Shown here in pieces: positions 1-7,435 of a stretch of 25,894 nt of DNA (positions within the stretch are counted from its first letter, which is position 1; every line of letters starts with the position of its first letter). Source of the DNA: JBBQKQ01 sp043719155 (GTDB taxonomy: Bacteria > Patescibacteriota > Minisyncoccia > Phycocordibacterales > UBA5272); contig JAYSUJ010000030.1 in assembly GCA_043719155.1 (NCBI GenBank), forward strand, positions 1-25,894, in the 5' to 3' direction. The translations under genes and the position numbers were made by a program. A model generated the notes under the pieces. The model was not told the DNA's origin. It saw only the letters and a program-made list of their open reading frames with translations, and made no database searches.

Positions 1-40
1 TGGAGTATACTAGATTGAGAGACCACATCACCTGGTATGA

Positions 41-230
41 ACAAAAAGCCCAACTTTCAAGAGTTGGGACAAAATTAGCGATGGGTGCGTAGGTCCTAAT
101 TAATAATGTCTAGACCACATTAGTTTAACAGAGGAAGATTTTTTGCATTAAATTTTCACTAGTACCTCTAAGGGCTATGCCCCTAGAAACCCCTAGTGCA
201 CGAGAGCCTCTAGTTCAGAGGAGAACTCAA
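41..230 (-). ncRNA. Putative structured small RNA of about 190 nt
   Basis: No protein gene fits here. On the minus strand an extended -10 (TGA then TATACT at 242-237) with a possible -35 (TTTAAC at 265-260, 17-nt spacer) would start RNA near 230, and a strong intrinsic terminator closes it at 68-43. Between them the RNA can form a 5-bp hairpin (CCTCT/AGAGG, 219-205) and a nested hairpin (outer CACTAG/CTAGTG, inner stem closing on a short loop, about 198-157). Length resembles 6S RNA, but I do not recognise 6S, tmRNA, SRP or RNase P consensus elements, so the class is unknown. Divergent from the phosphoribosyltransferase gene. Confidence 0.5.
43..68 (-). terminator. Intrinsic terminator of the minus-strand RNA
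   Basis: Read on the minus strand: CCCAACT, six-base loop CTTGAA, AGTTGGG, one C and then TTTTT. A 7-bp perfect stem followed by a U tract. It only makes sense as a terminator for transcription coming from the right, on the minus strand. Confidence 0.75.
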
Positions 231-236
231 GTAATA

Positions 237-265
237 AGTATATCAATTTTTTGATTTATGTTAAA
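237..265 (-). promoter_or_regulatory. Promoter of the minus-strand RNA
   Basis: TTTAAC (265-260), 17-nt spacer, TATACT (242-237) with a TG one base upstream of the -10. The -35 shares bases with the -10 of the opposing promoter (262-267), so the two should compete. Confidence 0.5.
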
Positions 266-267
266 AT
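259..267 (+). promoter_or_regulatory. Extended -10 promoter of the phosphoribosyltransferase gene
   Basis: TG, one base, TAAAAT (262-267). No convincing -35. The transcript would start near 274 and carry a ~43-nt leader with a GTTGC/GCAAC hairpin (about 274-287) and a Shine-Dalgarno GGAG at 306-309, seven bases before the ATG at 317. Confidence 0.5.
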
Positions 268-316
268 ACTTGAGTTGCAAACCGCAACGGAATGACTGTA
301 AACTCGGAGACTTTAA

Positions 317-982
317 ATGTACAGAACTGAAGAAGCGTGGATCGAGGCGTACGAAGAAAAACGAGCGCTCTTTATCCACCCACAGGACCAATACCACGCA
401 CCTCATGTCTTGCTTTCTTCTGGCAAGCATTCGAGTGGCTTTTTCAATAGTCGCCCTATTATTGCCGATGACGAGTTGCTAAAAGAAGCCGCTTCGGATT
501 TGGTAGAAAAATTCTTTTTAGCTGAAGGTGGTCATTTCCGCCTTCGTCTTGTAGCTGGTCCACAGACTGGGGCAACCAAATTGGCAGTACTGATCTCTAG
601 ACATCTCAACTGCTTTGGATATCGTACGTCATCTGTCTCACCAGCTAAAGCCTTGCGTGACAACAAGAAAGCAATGGTCTTTTCAGAAAACGACCAGTAC
701 ATTGTTAGGGGAAGCCAAACTTTACTTTGTGATGATGTTTGTACTACTGGGGACAGTGCTGAGTTGGTTGCCCAGGAAATCTTGGCAAGTGGTGGCACAG
801 TCTTGCCTTATGTGTTGGTTTTGGTCAACCGCTCTGGCGAAAAGGTACTTCATGGCCGGAAAGTGATCTCGCTTATTGACAGGCATTTGCCTACCTGGGA
901 AGCCAATGACTGCCCACTCTGCAAAATGGGTTCGGAAGCATTTCCAGCCAAAGATAATTGGGATAAGCTAACTAACTACTAG
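317..982 (+). CDS. pyrE: Orotate phosphoribosyltransferase-like protein
   Basis: 221 aa. Type I phosphoribosyltransferases transfer ribose-5-phosphate from PRPP to a base; orotate gives OMP in pyrimidine synthesis. Seen: SSGKHSSGFFNSRPI (residues 34-48), like the OPRTase N-terminal substrate loop; the PRPP-binding segment LCDDVCTTGDSA (137-148), with paired Asp and TTGDS; and a C-terminal CPLCKMGS segment (199-206), possibly metal-binding. Start at 317 is supported by GGAG seven bases upstream. No other pyrimidine-synthesis gene is in the window, so a salvage or different base specificity is possible. It has its own promoter and terminator, and codon choice looks more G+C-rich than neighbours, which may mean a different history or higher expression. 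Confidence 0.8.
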   Translation: MYRTEEAWIEAYEEKRALFIHPQDQYHAPHVLLSSGKHSSGFFNSRPIIADDELLKEAASDLVEKFFLAEGGHFRLRLVAGPQTGATKLAVLISRHLNCFGYRTSSVSPAKALRDNKKAMVFSENDQYIVRGSQTLLCDDVCTTGDSAELVAQEILASGGTVLPYVLVLVNRSGEKVLHGRKVISLIDRHLPTWEANDCPLCKMGSEAFPAKDNWDKLTNY

Positions 983-997
983 TCGGCAGCAAGTATG

Positions 998-1049
998 CTC
1001 TGAAGTTTGATGTCAAAAATACGACAACAAACTTCAGAGTTTTTATTTT
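998..1049 (+). terminator. Intrinsic terminator after the phosphoribosyltransferase gene
   Basis: Perfect 12-bp stem CTCTGAAGTTTG (998-1009) with CAAACTTCAGAG (1028-1039), extendable by TGTC/GACA in the loop, followed by TTTTTATTTT. The T tract runs straight into the tRNA-Arg promoter. Confidence 0.9.
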
Positions 1050-1059
1050 GACTACTCTT

Positions 1060-1068
1060 TGCTATAAT
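1060..1068 (+). promoter_or_regulatory. Extended -10 promoter of tRNA-Arg
   Basis: TGC followed by the consensus TATAAT (1063-1068). The tRNA begins at 1077, eight bases after the -10, so transcription should start at or within two bases of the mature 5' end. Confidence 0.75.
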
Positions 1069-1076
1069 GTTTTCAC

Positions 1077-1151
1077 GCCCTCGTAGTTCAATGGATAGAA
1101 CAGTCCCGTCCTAAGGGGTAGATGGTCGTTCGATTCGGCCTGAGGGCACCA
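1077..1151 (+). tRNA. tRNA-Arg, anticodon CCU
   Basis: Full cloverleaf: acceptor GCCCTCG/TGAGGGC (one G-U), D stem GTTC/GAAC, anticodon stem GTCCC (1103-1107) with GGGGT (1115-1119), loop GTCCTAA with anticodon CCT at 1110-1112, T arm GGTCG-TTCGATT-CGGCC, discriminator A and encoded CCA (1149-1151). Reads AGG codons. An EamA-family gene starts four bases after the CCA on the same strand, so one transcript probably carries both and has to be cut. Confidence 0.93.
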
Positions 1152-1155
1152 AAAT

Positions 1156-2013
1156 ATGCAAGATAATATTTTTTTCTTTTCAACACTAGTCTTAGTCTCT
1201 TTTGTATTAAACAAACTTTATGCAAAGATAACTGTGAAAAATGTAGATCCAATTGCGCTGACAATTTTAACAAACGTTTTCGCCCTTTTTGTATTTTTAC
1301 CTTTTGTTTTTAAAGATTTAATTTCCGTAAATTTAAACTTACAACAATTGGGAATAATTATTTTAGGCGGACTTTGTTGGACTGTGACTGGTATGGTCTC
1401 GACTATAAGTGTGAAAAAGTCAGACGTTTCTTTGCGAGAACCGATGCTAGCTCTACGAGTTATTTTTGTTTCTATTCTAGCTTTTCTTTTTTTAGGAGAA
1501 GTTTTTACAATACATAAATTACTTTTCACAGCTTTGATATTTTCAGGTGTTTTCTTGGCAGGCTACAGACCCGGTAAAGGTTTTGATTTCCAGACAGACG
1601 GAACAAAATGGGTTATCTTTTCTGTTTTGACTATGTCTATTTCGGTTTTTGTAGATAAGCTAGGGTCCACAAAAGTTGGGGTAGAACTCTATACCTGGTG
1701 TATGTATTTTATACCTTTCCTGATTCACTCGTTTAAAATACCAAAATACAAAAATGAGATAAAAGATATTTTGCAAAATCACCGTTTAAACTTTGTTGTA
1801 CTTTCCCTAACTATGATCCTGACTTACTGGTCACAAATTAAACTTTACTCAATGCTGCCAATTTCCATTGCTTACCCAATTATACAGTTTGGGTCTATCT
1901 TGACTATTTTGGCTGCAATTATTTTCTTAGGTGAAAAAGAAAATTTAAAAATGCGAATTGCTGGTTCCTTGGTTGCTACAGTTGGGGTTTTGCTTATAAA
2001 ATTGGGCTTCTAG
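1156..2013 (+). CDS. EamA/DMT-family membrane transporter
   Basis: 285 aa, nearly all hydrophobic, with about ten predicted membrane helices arranged as two EamA-like halves. The first half ends around the EPMLALRVIF...FLGE stretch (about residues 95-117), and the second has the similar IAYPIIQFGSILTILAAIIFLGEK (about 238-261), which is how drug/metabolite transporters of this family repeat. Substrate cannot be told. The ATG lies four bases beyond the tRNA-Arg CCA, with no Shine-Dalgarno, so the only visible promoter is that of the tRNA and ribosomes would load right at the RNase Z cut site. Confidence 0.82.
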   Translation: MQDNIFFFSTLVLVSFVLNKLYAKITVKNVDPIALTILTNVFALFVFLPFVFKDLISVNLNLQQLGIIILGGLCWTVTGMVSTISVKKSDVSLREPMLALRVIFVSILAFLFLGEVFTIHKLLFTALIFSGVFLAGYRPGKGFDFQTDGTKWVIFSVLTMSISVFVDKLGSTKVGVELYTWCMYFIPFLIHSFKIPKYKNEIKDILQNHRLNFVVLSLTMILTYWSQIKLYSMLPISIAYPIIQFGSILTILAAIIFLGEKENLKMRIAGSLVATVGVLLIKLGF

Positions 2014-2035
2014 AAAATTGATAGTTTTCTCTCTA

Positions 2036-2044
2036 TGTTATAAT
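2036..2044 (+). promoter_or_regulatory. Extended -10 promoter of the SemiSWEET gene
   Basis: TGT followed by TATAAT (2039-2044). Predicted start of RNA near 2051, about 11 nt before the ATG at 2062. A TTGATA at 2018-2023 is only 15 bases away. Confidence 0.6.
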
Positions 2045-2061
2045 TAACAAATCACGGTAAT

Positions 2062-2379
2062 ATGAATTTAAAAAATGTATTTAAGTTAGAACAAAAAATT
2101 ATAAATAAAGCTGAAAAAATTGCCACATCATATGTTGATGAGATTTTCTATTTTGGGGCAGTACTTAGTCCGCTCCTTACTTGTCCACAACTTTTTAAAA
2201 TATTTTATTATAAAAGTGCTGTAGGGGTTTCTTTGCTCACTTGGTTTTCATATCTACTTGGAGCAATTTGTTTGTTGGTGTACGGGATAGTACATAAACA
2301 AAAACCTATTATCTGGATGAATTTAACTATTTTACCAGTTTATCTGGGGATTATTATTGGAATTATTTTATATAGTTAA
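2062..2379 (+). CDS. SemiSWEET/PQ-loop family membrane protein
   Basis: 105 aa with three hydrophobic segments (about 28-46, 55-76, 83-103) and the PQ motif (residues 42-43) in the first helix, followed by KSAVGVSLLTW, which is typical of the MtN3/SWEET repeat. Bacterial SemiSWEETs have one three-helix repeat, dimerise and let sugars pass. An N-terminal charged segment of about 25 residues precedes the repeat and is longer than in the shortest family members. The patatin gene follows after 14 bases, so the two are probably one operon. Confidence 0.8.
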   Translation: MNLKNVFKLEQKIINKAEKIATSYVDEIFYFGAVLSPLLTCPQLFKIFYYKSAVGVSLLTWFSYLLGAICLLVYGIVHKQKPIIWMNLTILPVYLGIIIGIILYS

Positions 2380-2393
2380 TTTTAAAAAAAAAT

Positions 2394-3371
2394 ATGCCAG
2401 AAGAAACTTTGGAAGTTAATTATGAAAATTTTGAAATATTACCACAAAAAATAAATGCAGAAGGTGATAAAATTTTTGTCATCAATGACATTAAAAATTT
2501 TTTAGTAAAAAGAAATGTAGGTAAAGAGCCAGAAAATGGTCCACTTTTAATGGTGTTAAGTGGTACCCAAAGAGGTGTGTACAGTGGTGGCGGAGTTACG
2601 GCTCTAGAAGAGTTAGGTATGACAAATGCGTTTAAAACTGCAGTTGGTGTTTCAGCAGGCTCTTGTGGTATTGGTTATTTTTTAGCTGGACAAGCACATG
2701 TTGGTACTACTTTTTTTTATGAAGATAATATCGGAAAAAATTTTATAAATTTTCCAAGAGGAATGAAGGAAGGGGAAAGTGTAGTAGACATTGACTGGGT
2801 GTGTGAACAATTTAGAAATGGTGATAAAAAGTTAAATGTTGAAAAGTTTAAACAAAATCCAACAGTTGCCTATTTTGCGGCTACCAATGCAGAAACTGGT
2901 GAAGGTGTACTTTTGGAAGCTCAAAGAATGTTGGATCCAGTGTGTGCTGTGCATGCGAGCATTGCTATCCCAGAAGCTTATATAAAAAAAGTTTTTGTAA
3001 ATGTTGATGGGATAAAAAAACAATACGTAGACGGTTCAGTTGCTTTGCCATTCCCTGTAAAAGAAATTTTAGAAAAAGTTACACCCACTAGTATTTTAGT
3101 TTTTGCAAATAGACCAAAATCTTTTCAAGATTCTTTTTTTGCCAAATTTGCCAGATCTTATTTTTCCAAAATTGTTAGCCCAGCCCTATCTTTAGATATC
3201 GAAAATTGGGTAGAAAATTTTGACTCAGAACTTGAATTTTTAAAAAAAAGTAATATCCCATATCTCATAGTTTGGACCGACGACAAGGTTGGTTCCTTGG
3301 AAAAAGATCAGATAAAATTAAAAAAAGCAGCTGAAGATTTCAAGCAATTTATTTTAGATTTATTTAAATAG
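2394..3371 (+). CDS. Patatin-like phospholipase
   Basis: 325 aa. Patatin-like acyl hydrolases cleave acyl esters of lipids with a Ser-Asp dyad. Seen: glycine-rich oxyanion stretch SGTQRGVYSGGG (residues 56-67), nucleophile elbow GVSAG (85-89, Ser87) and the Asp motif DGS (213-215, Asp213), in the right order and spacing. No signal peptide or membrane helix, so probably cytosolic or loosely membrane-bound. In CPR bacteria, which usually cannot make their own fatty acids, such an enzyme could remodel lipids taken from a host; that role is inference. Second gene of the SemiSWEET operon. Confidence 0.85.
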   Translation: MPEETLEVNYENFEILPQKINAEGDKIFVINDIKNFLVKRNVGKEPENGPLLMVLSGTQRGVYSGGGVTALEELGMTNAFKTAVGVSAGSCGIGYFLAGQAHVGTTFFYEDNIGKNFINFPRGMKEGESVVDIDWVCEQFRNGDKKLNVEKFKQNPTVAYFAATNAETGEGVLLEAQRMLDPVCAVHASIAIPEAYIKKVFVNVDGIKKQYVDGSVALPFPVKEILEKVTPTSILVFANRPKSFQDSFFAKFARSYFSKIVSPALSLDIENWVENFDSELEFLKKSNIPYLIVWTDDKVGSLEKDQIKLKKAAEDFKQFILDLFK

Positions 3372-3387
3372 TTTTTTTCTTTTCTCA

Positions 3388-3396
3388 TGTTAGACT
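3388..3396 (+). promoter_or_regulatory. Extended -10 promoter giving a leaderless RNase mRNA
   Basis: TGT followed by TAGACT (3391-3396). The ATG at 3404 is seven bases past the -10, where the transcript itself should begin. Confidence 0.5.
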
Positions 3397-3403
3397 AAAG
3401 TTA

Positions 3404-4837
3404 ATGTTAAAAAAAATAGCTCAAAAATGGAGTCAAATATCTTCCCAAAAAGTAGGATCAAGAGGTGGTATACACCAAGTAAAAGTAACTTGTTTTGGTG
3501 GAGCACAAACTGTTACGGGTTCTAACTTTATGTTTGAGTATCAAGGCAAAAAAATCTTGATAGACTGTGGTTTGCCGCAAGGGCTTGATGCCCACCACCG
3601 GGAGTGGATACCGTTTGAGTACGATGCATCGAAGGTTGACTATCTTTTGGTCACTCACGCCCATATGGACCATATAGGTCGCATTCCTTTTTTGACTAAC
3701 TCTGGGTTTTCAGGGAAAATTTTCTCCACAGCCCCAACAAAAGATATGACAGTGGTGGCCCTGGCCGACGCTTTTCATATTTTGAGTAAAGACTTTGCTA
3801 AAGGTAAATTAGATAAAATGCCGTACATGGAGAGGGACATACAGGCTAGTTTTGCAAAGTGGAAAAGTGTAGACTATAGACAAGTAGTACATTTGGAGAA
3901 AAATATATCAGTAACTTTTTTTAACTCGTCCCATGTCTTAGGTTCGGCTTTTATACAAATATCGGTAGGACAAGGAGAGTATTTGGAAAAGTTTTTGTTT
4001 ACAGGCGACATGGGACAAAATAGCTTGTTGCTGCCAGAGGCCGATGTGCCAACAGACTCAGGTGTGGTATTTATGGAAACCGTTTACGGAGGAAGGCTGC
4101 ATGAAAATGTAACAGAAAGGCGAGAAAAATTGCGTTTAGCTATATCTGAAGAGATAGAGAAAAAGGGGACACTGGTAATACCGGCTTTCGCTATAGAAAG
4201 AACACAAGAGATTTTGGCTGAAATAAATGATTTTATAGAAGAACACAAAATGCCTGTAATACCAGTTTTTTTAGATGCTCCACTGGGGATAGAAGTGACA
4301 AAAATTTTTAAGAAATATAAAAGCATGTTGAATGCAGACATGCAAGAACATATACATCATGGTGACGATATTTTCAAATTCAAAGGCCTACATTTTACCG
4401 AAAGCCGGGACGAGTCTATGGCCATAAACAAAATACCTGGACCAAAAATTGTGATCGCCGGCTCGGGCATGGTAGCCGGTGGGCGAGTGGTCCATCATGT
4501 AAGGCAATATTTGCAAAGCGACAAAAATACCATTCTACTTGCAGGCTACCAAGCTATGGGAACCTATGGCAGACTCTTGACACAGGGAAAAAAGGAAATT
4601 GTTTTTTATGGAGAGGCCTTAGAAGTGAATGCGAAAATAATGCAACTAACAGGGTATTCTGCCCACCGAGACCAGAAGTCACTTTTAGAATTTGTTAGTT
4701 TAATTAAAAATAAATGCAAAAGCTTGAATTTAATTTTAGGTGATAACGAAAGTCTAGATGAATTTAAAATTGCAGTGAAAGCTGATCAGGGTGTAGATGC
4801 TCATATTTGTATGAAGGGCGAGGTGTTGGAGTTTTAG
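3404..4837 (+). CDS. Beta-CASP metallo-beta-lactamase-fold RNase (CPSF/Ysh1 type)
   Basis: 477 aa. Members are zinc-dependent RNA endo/exonucleases. Seen: HAHMDH (85-90), the zinc HxHxDH motif; H177 in SSHVLGS; D202 in FTGDMG; the beta-CASP inserts with E225 (METVYGGR), the SGMVAGGR...HH block (354-365) and final His421 in GYSAHRD. The order matches the CPSF-73-like branch rather than RNase J, which carries a different C-terminal region. Function is likely RNA processing or decay in the cytoplasm. Apparent leaderless mRNA. The 3' end faces the Nudix gene with only four bases between the stops and no clear terminator. Confidence 0.85.
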   Translation: MLKKIAQKWSQISSQKVGSRGGIHQVKVTCFGGAQTVTGSNFMFEYQGKKILIDCGLPQGLDAHHREWIPFEYDASKVDYLLVTHAHMDHIGRIPFLTNSGFSGKIFSTAPTKDMTVVALADAFHILSKDFAKGKLDKMPYMERDIQASFAKWKSVDYRQVVHLEKNISVTFFNSSHVLGSAFIQISVGQGEYLEKFLFTGDMGQNSLLLPEADVPTDSGVVFMETVYGGRLHENVTERREKLRLAISEEIEKKGTLVIPAFAIERTQEILAEINDFIEEHKMPVIPVFLDAPLGIEVTKIFKKYKSMLNADMQEHIHHGDDIFKFKGLHFTESRDESMAINKIPGPKIVIAGSGMVAGGRVVHHVRQYLQSDKNTILLAGYQAMGTYGRLLTQGKKEIVFYGEALEVNAKIMQLTGYSAHRDQKSLLEFVSLIKNKCKSLNLILGDNESLDEFKIAVKADQGVDAHICMKGEVLEF

Positions 4838-4841
4838 AGAT

Positions 4842-5273
4842 TTATATTTTGTAAATATTTTTAATTACGAAATCCATGTCTTCAACAAGTTTTAATTTTA
4901 AAGAATTTTCTAGCGTAGTCCAGATGTATTTTTTATGTTCCTCATTTCTTAAAGCCACTTTTGGTAATTCATCTGCTATATAGGAAAAGCTGTGGTAAAT
5001 AAAATTAATATTTTTGTGAGTCACAAAAAAAGTTTTTTGGAAAACAATCTTATCTGAATTTAGACTAATTCCTGTTTCTTCAAAAGTCTCTCTTTGCAAA
5101 GCCTCCAGCTTGCTCTCATCTTTATCTACTTTTCCGGCAGGTACACCCCAGCAGTTGCCCATAGGTTTATGCTTTTGGCGAAGCAGTAAAAGAAATTCAT
5201 CTTCATAGAACAAAAATAAACTCACTACCTCAAACTTGGGTTTAAAATTTTCTGGTTTTTCTAAAAATATCAT
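4842..5273 (-). CDS. Nudix hydrolase
   Basis: 143 aa. Nudix enzymes cleave nucleoside diphosphates linked to another group. The Nudix box is intact: G47, E53, R61, E62, E65, E66, G68 in GKVDKDESKLEALQRETFEE (47-66), giving the metal-binding helix. GNCWGVPAGK before it is also typical. The substrate cannot be assigned from this. Minus-strand gene convergent with the RNase gene; it diverges from the His/Met-rich protein gene through back-to-back promoters. Confidence 0.85.
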   Translation of the reverse strand: MIFLEKPENFKPKFEVVSLFLFYEDEFLLLLRQKHKPMGNCWGVPAGKVDKDESKLEALQRETFEETGISLNSDKIVFQKTFFVTHKNINFIYHSFSYIADELPKVALRNEEHKKYIWTTLENSLKLKLVEDMDFVIKNIYKI

Positions 5274-5305
5274 ATTTTAAATTTGTAAATTTTAGTGGTC
5301 TAATT

Positions 5306-5314
5306 AGTGTAGCA
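5306..5314 (-). promoter_or_regulatory. Extended -10 promoter of the Nudix gene
   Basis: On the minus strand TGC (5314-5312) then TACACT (5311-5306). RNA would start near 5299, with a ~26-nt AT-rich leader and no Shine-Dalgarno. Confidence 0.5.
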
Positions 5315-5341
5315 AAGTCTGAATGCCTAGTAAGTTGTATA

Positions 5342-5350
5342 TGCTATAAT
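5342..5350 (+). promoter_or_regulatory. Extended -10 promoter giving a nearly leaderless mRNA
   Basis: TGC followed by TATAAT (5345-5350). The ATG at 5360 begins nine bases past the -10, so the leader should be 2-3 nt or none. Confidence 0.65.
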
Positions 5351-5359
5351 GTTTCTCAT

Positions 5360-6040
5360 ATGTCAAAATTTAAACTGCAATCTTTATTCCTAGTTTTTTT
5401 TGTATTTTTTAGTATCAATTTTGTTTCGGCCCATGAAAAACAGGTTTTAAAAATTGGTGGGATAGACTATATGTTTGTGGTTGGGTCACTAAACGAAAGT
5501 ATTGTTGTAGGCGATAAAACTGGGATAGACTTGAAAATAAGTTTAGCTGATAAAAATGATTTATCTACAACCACAAGTAAAGCGATTGTACCAGTTTTAA
5601 ATTTGGAAAAAGATTTAAAAATAGAAAATATTTCTGGCGATATTAAAAAAGAATTTGATTTAACCAGTGCTTGGGGTAAACCGGGTAACTATAATTCTAC
5701 TTTTTACCCAACCAACTCTGACATTTTTTCCTATAGAATTATTGGAAAAATAAATAACACAGACGTAGATTTACTATTTACTTGTAATAAAAATGGTCAT
5801 GATATGAGTAAGATGGCAGACCCAAATGTTCATGAAAATATGAAAATGCAAAATGGGGGATTTGAGGTAAAGCATCATAGTGGAGCTTTTGGTTGCCCAA
5901 AAGAAAAAGAACAATTTTTATTTCCAAATACTTTTGGGGATAAATTTGACGAAAAAATAACTAACAAACTTTTCTTTTTCTTGTCGAATGTGTTAGTTTT
6001 TTTACTGGGTTACTTTAGTGTCAGAGGTTTCAGAGAATAA
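5360..6040 (+). CDS. Exported, membrane-anchored protein with a His/Met/Cys cluster
   Basis: 226 aa, family not recognised. Residues 1-24 look like a signal peptide (ends FVSA). A mainly polar extracytoplasmic domain follows, and a hydrophobic helix near 204-221 with a short basic tail would anchor it to the membrane. Residues 142-179 hold two Cys (142, 179) around H147, M149, M152, H158, M161, M163, H172 and H173, a composition like copper-binding proteins; the two Cys could instead form a disulfide. The VGSLNESIVVGDKTGIDLKI stretch resembles secreted beta-domain proteins I cannot name with certainty. Metal binding is inference. Confidence 0.6.
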   Translation: MSKFKLQSLFLVFFVFFSINFVSAHEKQVLKIGGIDYMFVVGSLNESIVVGDKTGIDLKISLADKNDLSTTTSKAIVPVLNLEKDLKIENISGDIKKEFDLTSAWGKPGNYNSTFYPTNSDIFSYRIIGKINNTDVDLLFTCNKNGHDMSKMADPNVHENMKMQNGGFEVKHHSGAFGCPKEKEQFLFPNTFGDKFDEKITNKLFFFLSNVLVFLLGYFSVRGFRE

Positions 6041-6059
6041 ATCTGTAGATTTAGTTTCG

Positions 6060-6068
6060 TGTTATACT
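6060..6068 (+). promoter_or_regulatory. Extended -10 promoter of the LOG-like gene
   Basis: TGT followed by TATACT (6063-6068), twelve bases before the ATG at 6081, predicting a leader of about six nt. Confidence 0.5.
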
Positions 6069-6080
6069 TTTTTCTAAAAT

Positions 6081-6671
6081 ATGTTACCAAATCAAAAGCA
6101 AGTTATCATTTGTGTATCAGGTGCAGCTGAGACTGACCATTGTGGTGAGGGTGCCATGAAGTTAGCCTATAAATTGGGGGACGCAATTGCAAAAAATAAT
6201 TGCATTATAACCACAGGCGCAACGACGGGTTTCCCAGCTTGGGCAGCAGCAGGCGCAAAAAAAGCAGGGGGGTTCTCCATAGGGCTTTCACCAGCGGCAA
6301 ATATAGAAGAGCATCTAACAACCTATAGAGCTCCTGTCGAAGACATGGACCTGATACTTTACACAGGTTTTGGATATCCTGGCAGAGACCTCATGCTGAC
6401 TAGATGTAGTGAGGGTCTTATTTATGGCTGTGGTCGCATCGGGACAATACATGAGTTTACAATTGCCTTTGAAGAAAATAAACCTATTGGTATTTTAGAG
6501 GGTCCATGGGAAATGGCAGAAGAGCTGCGGATGATAATAGAAAAGTCTCATCGTCCACATTCACAAGTTATTTTCGACACAGATGCAGACAGGTTGGTAA
6601 AAAAAATAAAGGATATGGTTTTGATGCAAAGGGAAGATATAATTCGTCGGTCGCAAATGTGGAGGGGGTAA
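6081..6671 (+). CDS. LOG/SLOG-family nucleotide-binding protein
   Basis: 196 aa Rossmann-like protein. It has the ITTGATTGFP glycine-rich loop (43-52) and GCGRIGTIHE (116-125), a variant of the PGGxGTxxE motif of the LOG / lysine-decarboxylase-like superfamily; GYPGRD (98-103) lies where the catalytic Arg is usually found. Characterised LOG members cut nucleotide monophosphates to base and ribose-5-phosphate, while other SLOG members sense nucleotide ligands. The Cys at 117 replaces the first Gly of the usual PGG, so activity is uncertain. The next gene starts 21 bases downstream and may share the transcript. Confidence 0.7.
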   Translation: MLPNQKQVIICVSGAAETDHCGEGAMKLAYKLGDAIAKNNCIITTGATTGFPAWAAAGAKKAGGFSIGLSPAANIEEHLTTYRAPVEDMDLILYTGFGYPGRDLMLTRCSEGLIYGCGRIGTIHEFTIAFEENKPIGILEGPWEMAEELRMIIEKSHRPHSQVIFDTDADRLVKKIKDMVLMQREDIIRRSQMWRG

Positions 6672-6692
6672 TTAAAAAATATAAATTTACAA

Positions 6693-7427
6693 ATGAAAAA
6701 AATAGTCACAGCACTCGTCTCACTTGCGCTAGTTAATGCACTTACTATTTATATTGTAATTGATGCTGAAATCAATGGAAAACTAGGTTTAGGGTTCGGG
6801 GTATTTATTCCATTTGTAATTACTCTGATTCCAAATTTATTGATAGCGGCACTATTGTCTTATTTTATAAAAAGTAATTGGGAGCTAAATGGAGTAGAAG
6901 TTAAAAAATATATCTACTTTATAGTCCCTACAATTGTGATGATTGTATTCAATGTGATTCCTGTCTTTTACTATAGTGGGATAGAGTCTGCAGCTCGAAA
7001 TGGTGGTAAGTTTTTACTTACTGACTATAGATATAACTCTTATAACCCTAATCTTTTGAGGCAGTTAAATCAAATTGATTCATATGAAGATTGTTTCATG
7101 TATAAAACTGGTTTAGATCGATGCAAGTTTGATACGACTTTAAAACAAAAAAAAATTGAATTATGTGACAGATTGGATGAATCAGACAGTGTAAGATGTA
7201 AAAAAATGTTGATAGAATCCGGTATCTCTGATTCAGGCTACAAAGATTTTAGTTTTGACATGTGTAAAGAAAGATATGCAAATGACCAATACGATTTAAT
7301 TAAGTGTTCTGTAAAAGTCTCAAAAAGAAATCAGAATTATAAAGTTTGCGAAAAGTTGCTTGAGGAAAAACTTATAAGTGCTACCCTTATTGGTTTCTGT
7401 CAAGATATCTACATCGGCAGTGAATAG
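6693..7427 (+). CDS. Membrane protein with four Cys-pair repeats
   Basis: 244 aa, no family recognised. Three membrane helices (about 5-24, 35-58, 74-95) precede a hydrophilic C-terminal half with eight cysteines that fall into four pairs: 134/144, 158/169, 191/205 and 219/236. The pairs recur every 24-33 residues, and the text between them is charged and helix-prone, suggesting short helical hairpins each clamped by a disulfide on the outer side of the membrane. I recall similar Cys-pair repeats in other CPR proteins, without a function. Follows the LOG-like gene by 21 bases; convergent with the ABC-F gene with eight bases between stops. Confidence 0.6.
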   Translation: MKKIVTALVSLALVNALTIYIVIDAEINGKLGLGFGVFIPFVITLIPNLLIAALLSYFIKSNWELNGVEVKKYIYFIVPTIVMIVFNVIPVFYYSGIESAARNGGKFLLTDYRYNSYNPNLLRQLNQIDSYEDCFMYKTGLDRCKFDTTLKQKKIELCDRLDESDSVRCKKMLIESGISDSGYKDFSFDMCKERYANDQYDLIKCSVKVSKRNQNYKVCEKLLEEKLISATLIGFCQDIYIGSE

Positions 7428-7435
7428 ACGTGGTT

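Noticed and set aside
41..230. tmRNA, SRP RNA or RNase P RNA on the minus strand
   Set aside because: I find no tRNA-like ends or tag frame, no SRP tetraloop motif and no RNase P consensus blocks; only length and structure suggest an RNA.
292..330. 12-codon frame overlapping the phosphoribosyltransferase start
   Set aside because: No ribosome-binding site or promoter position supports it; probably chance.
1088..1273. Minus-strand frame across tRNA-Arg
   Set aside because: Overlaps a well-formed tRNA and the EamA gene; no promoter or family similarity.
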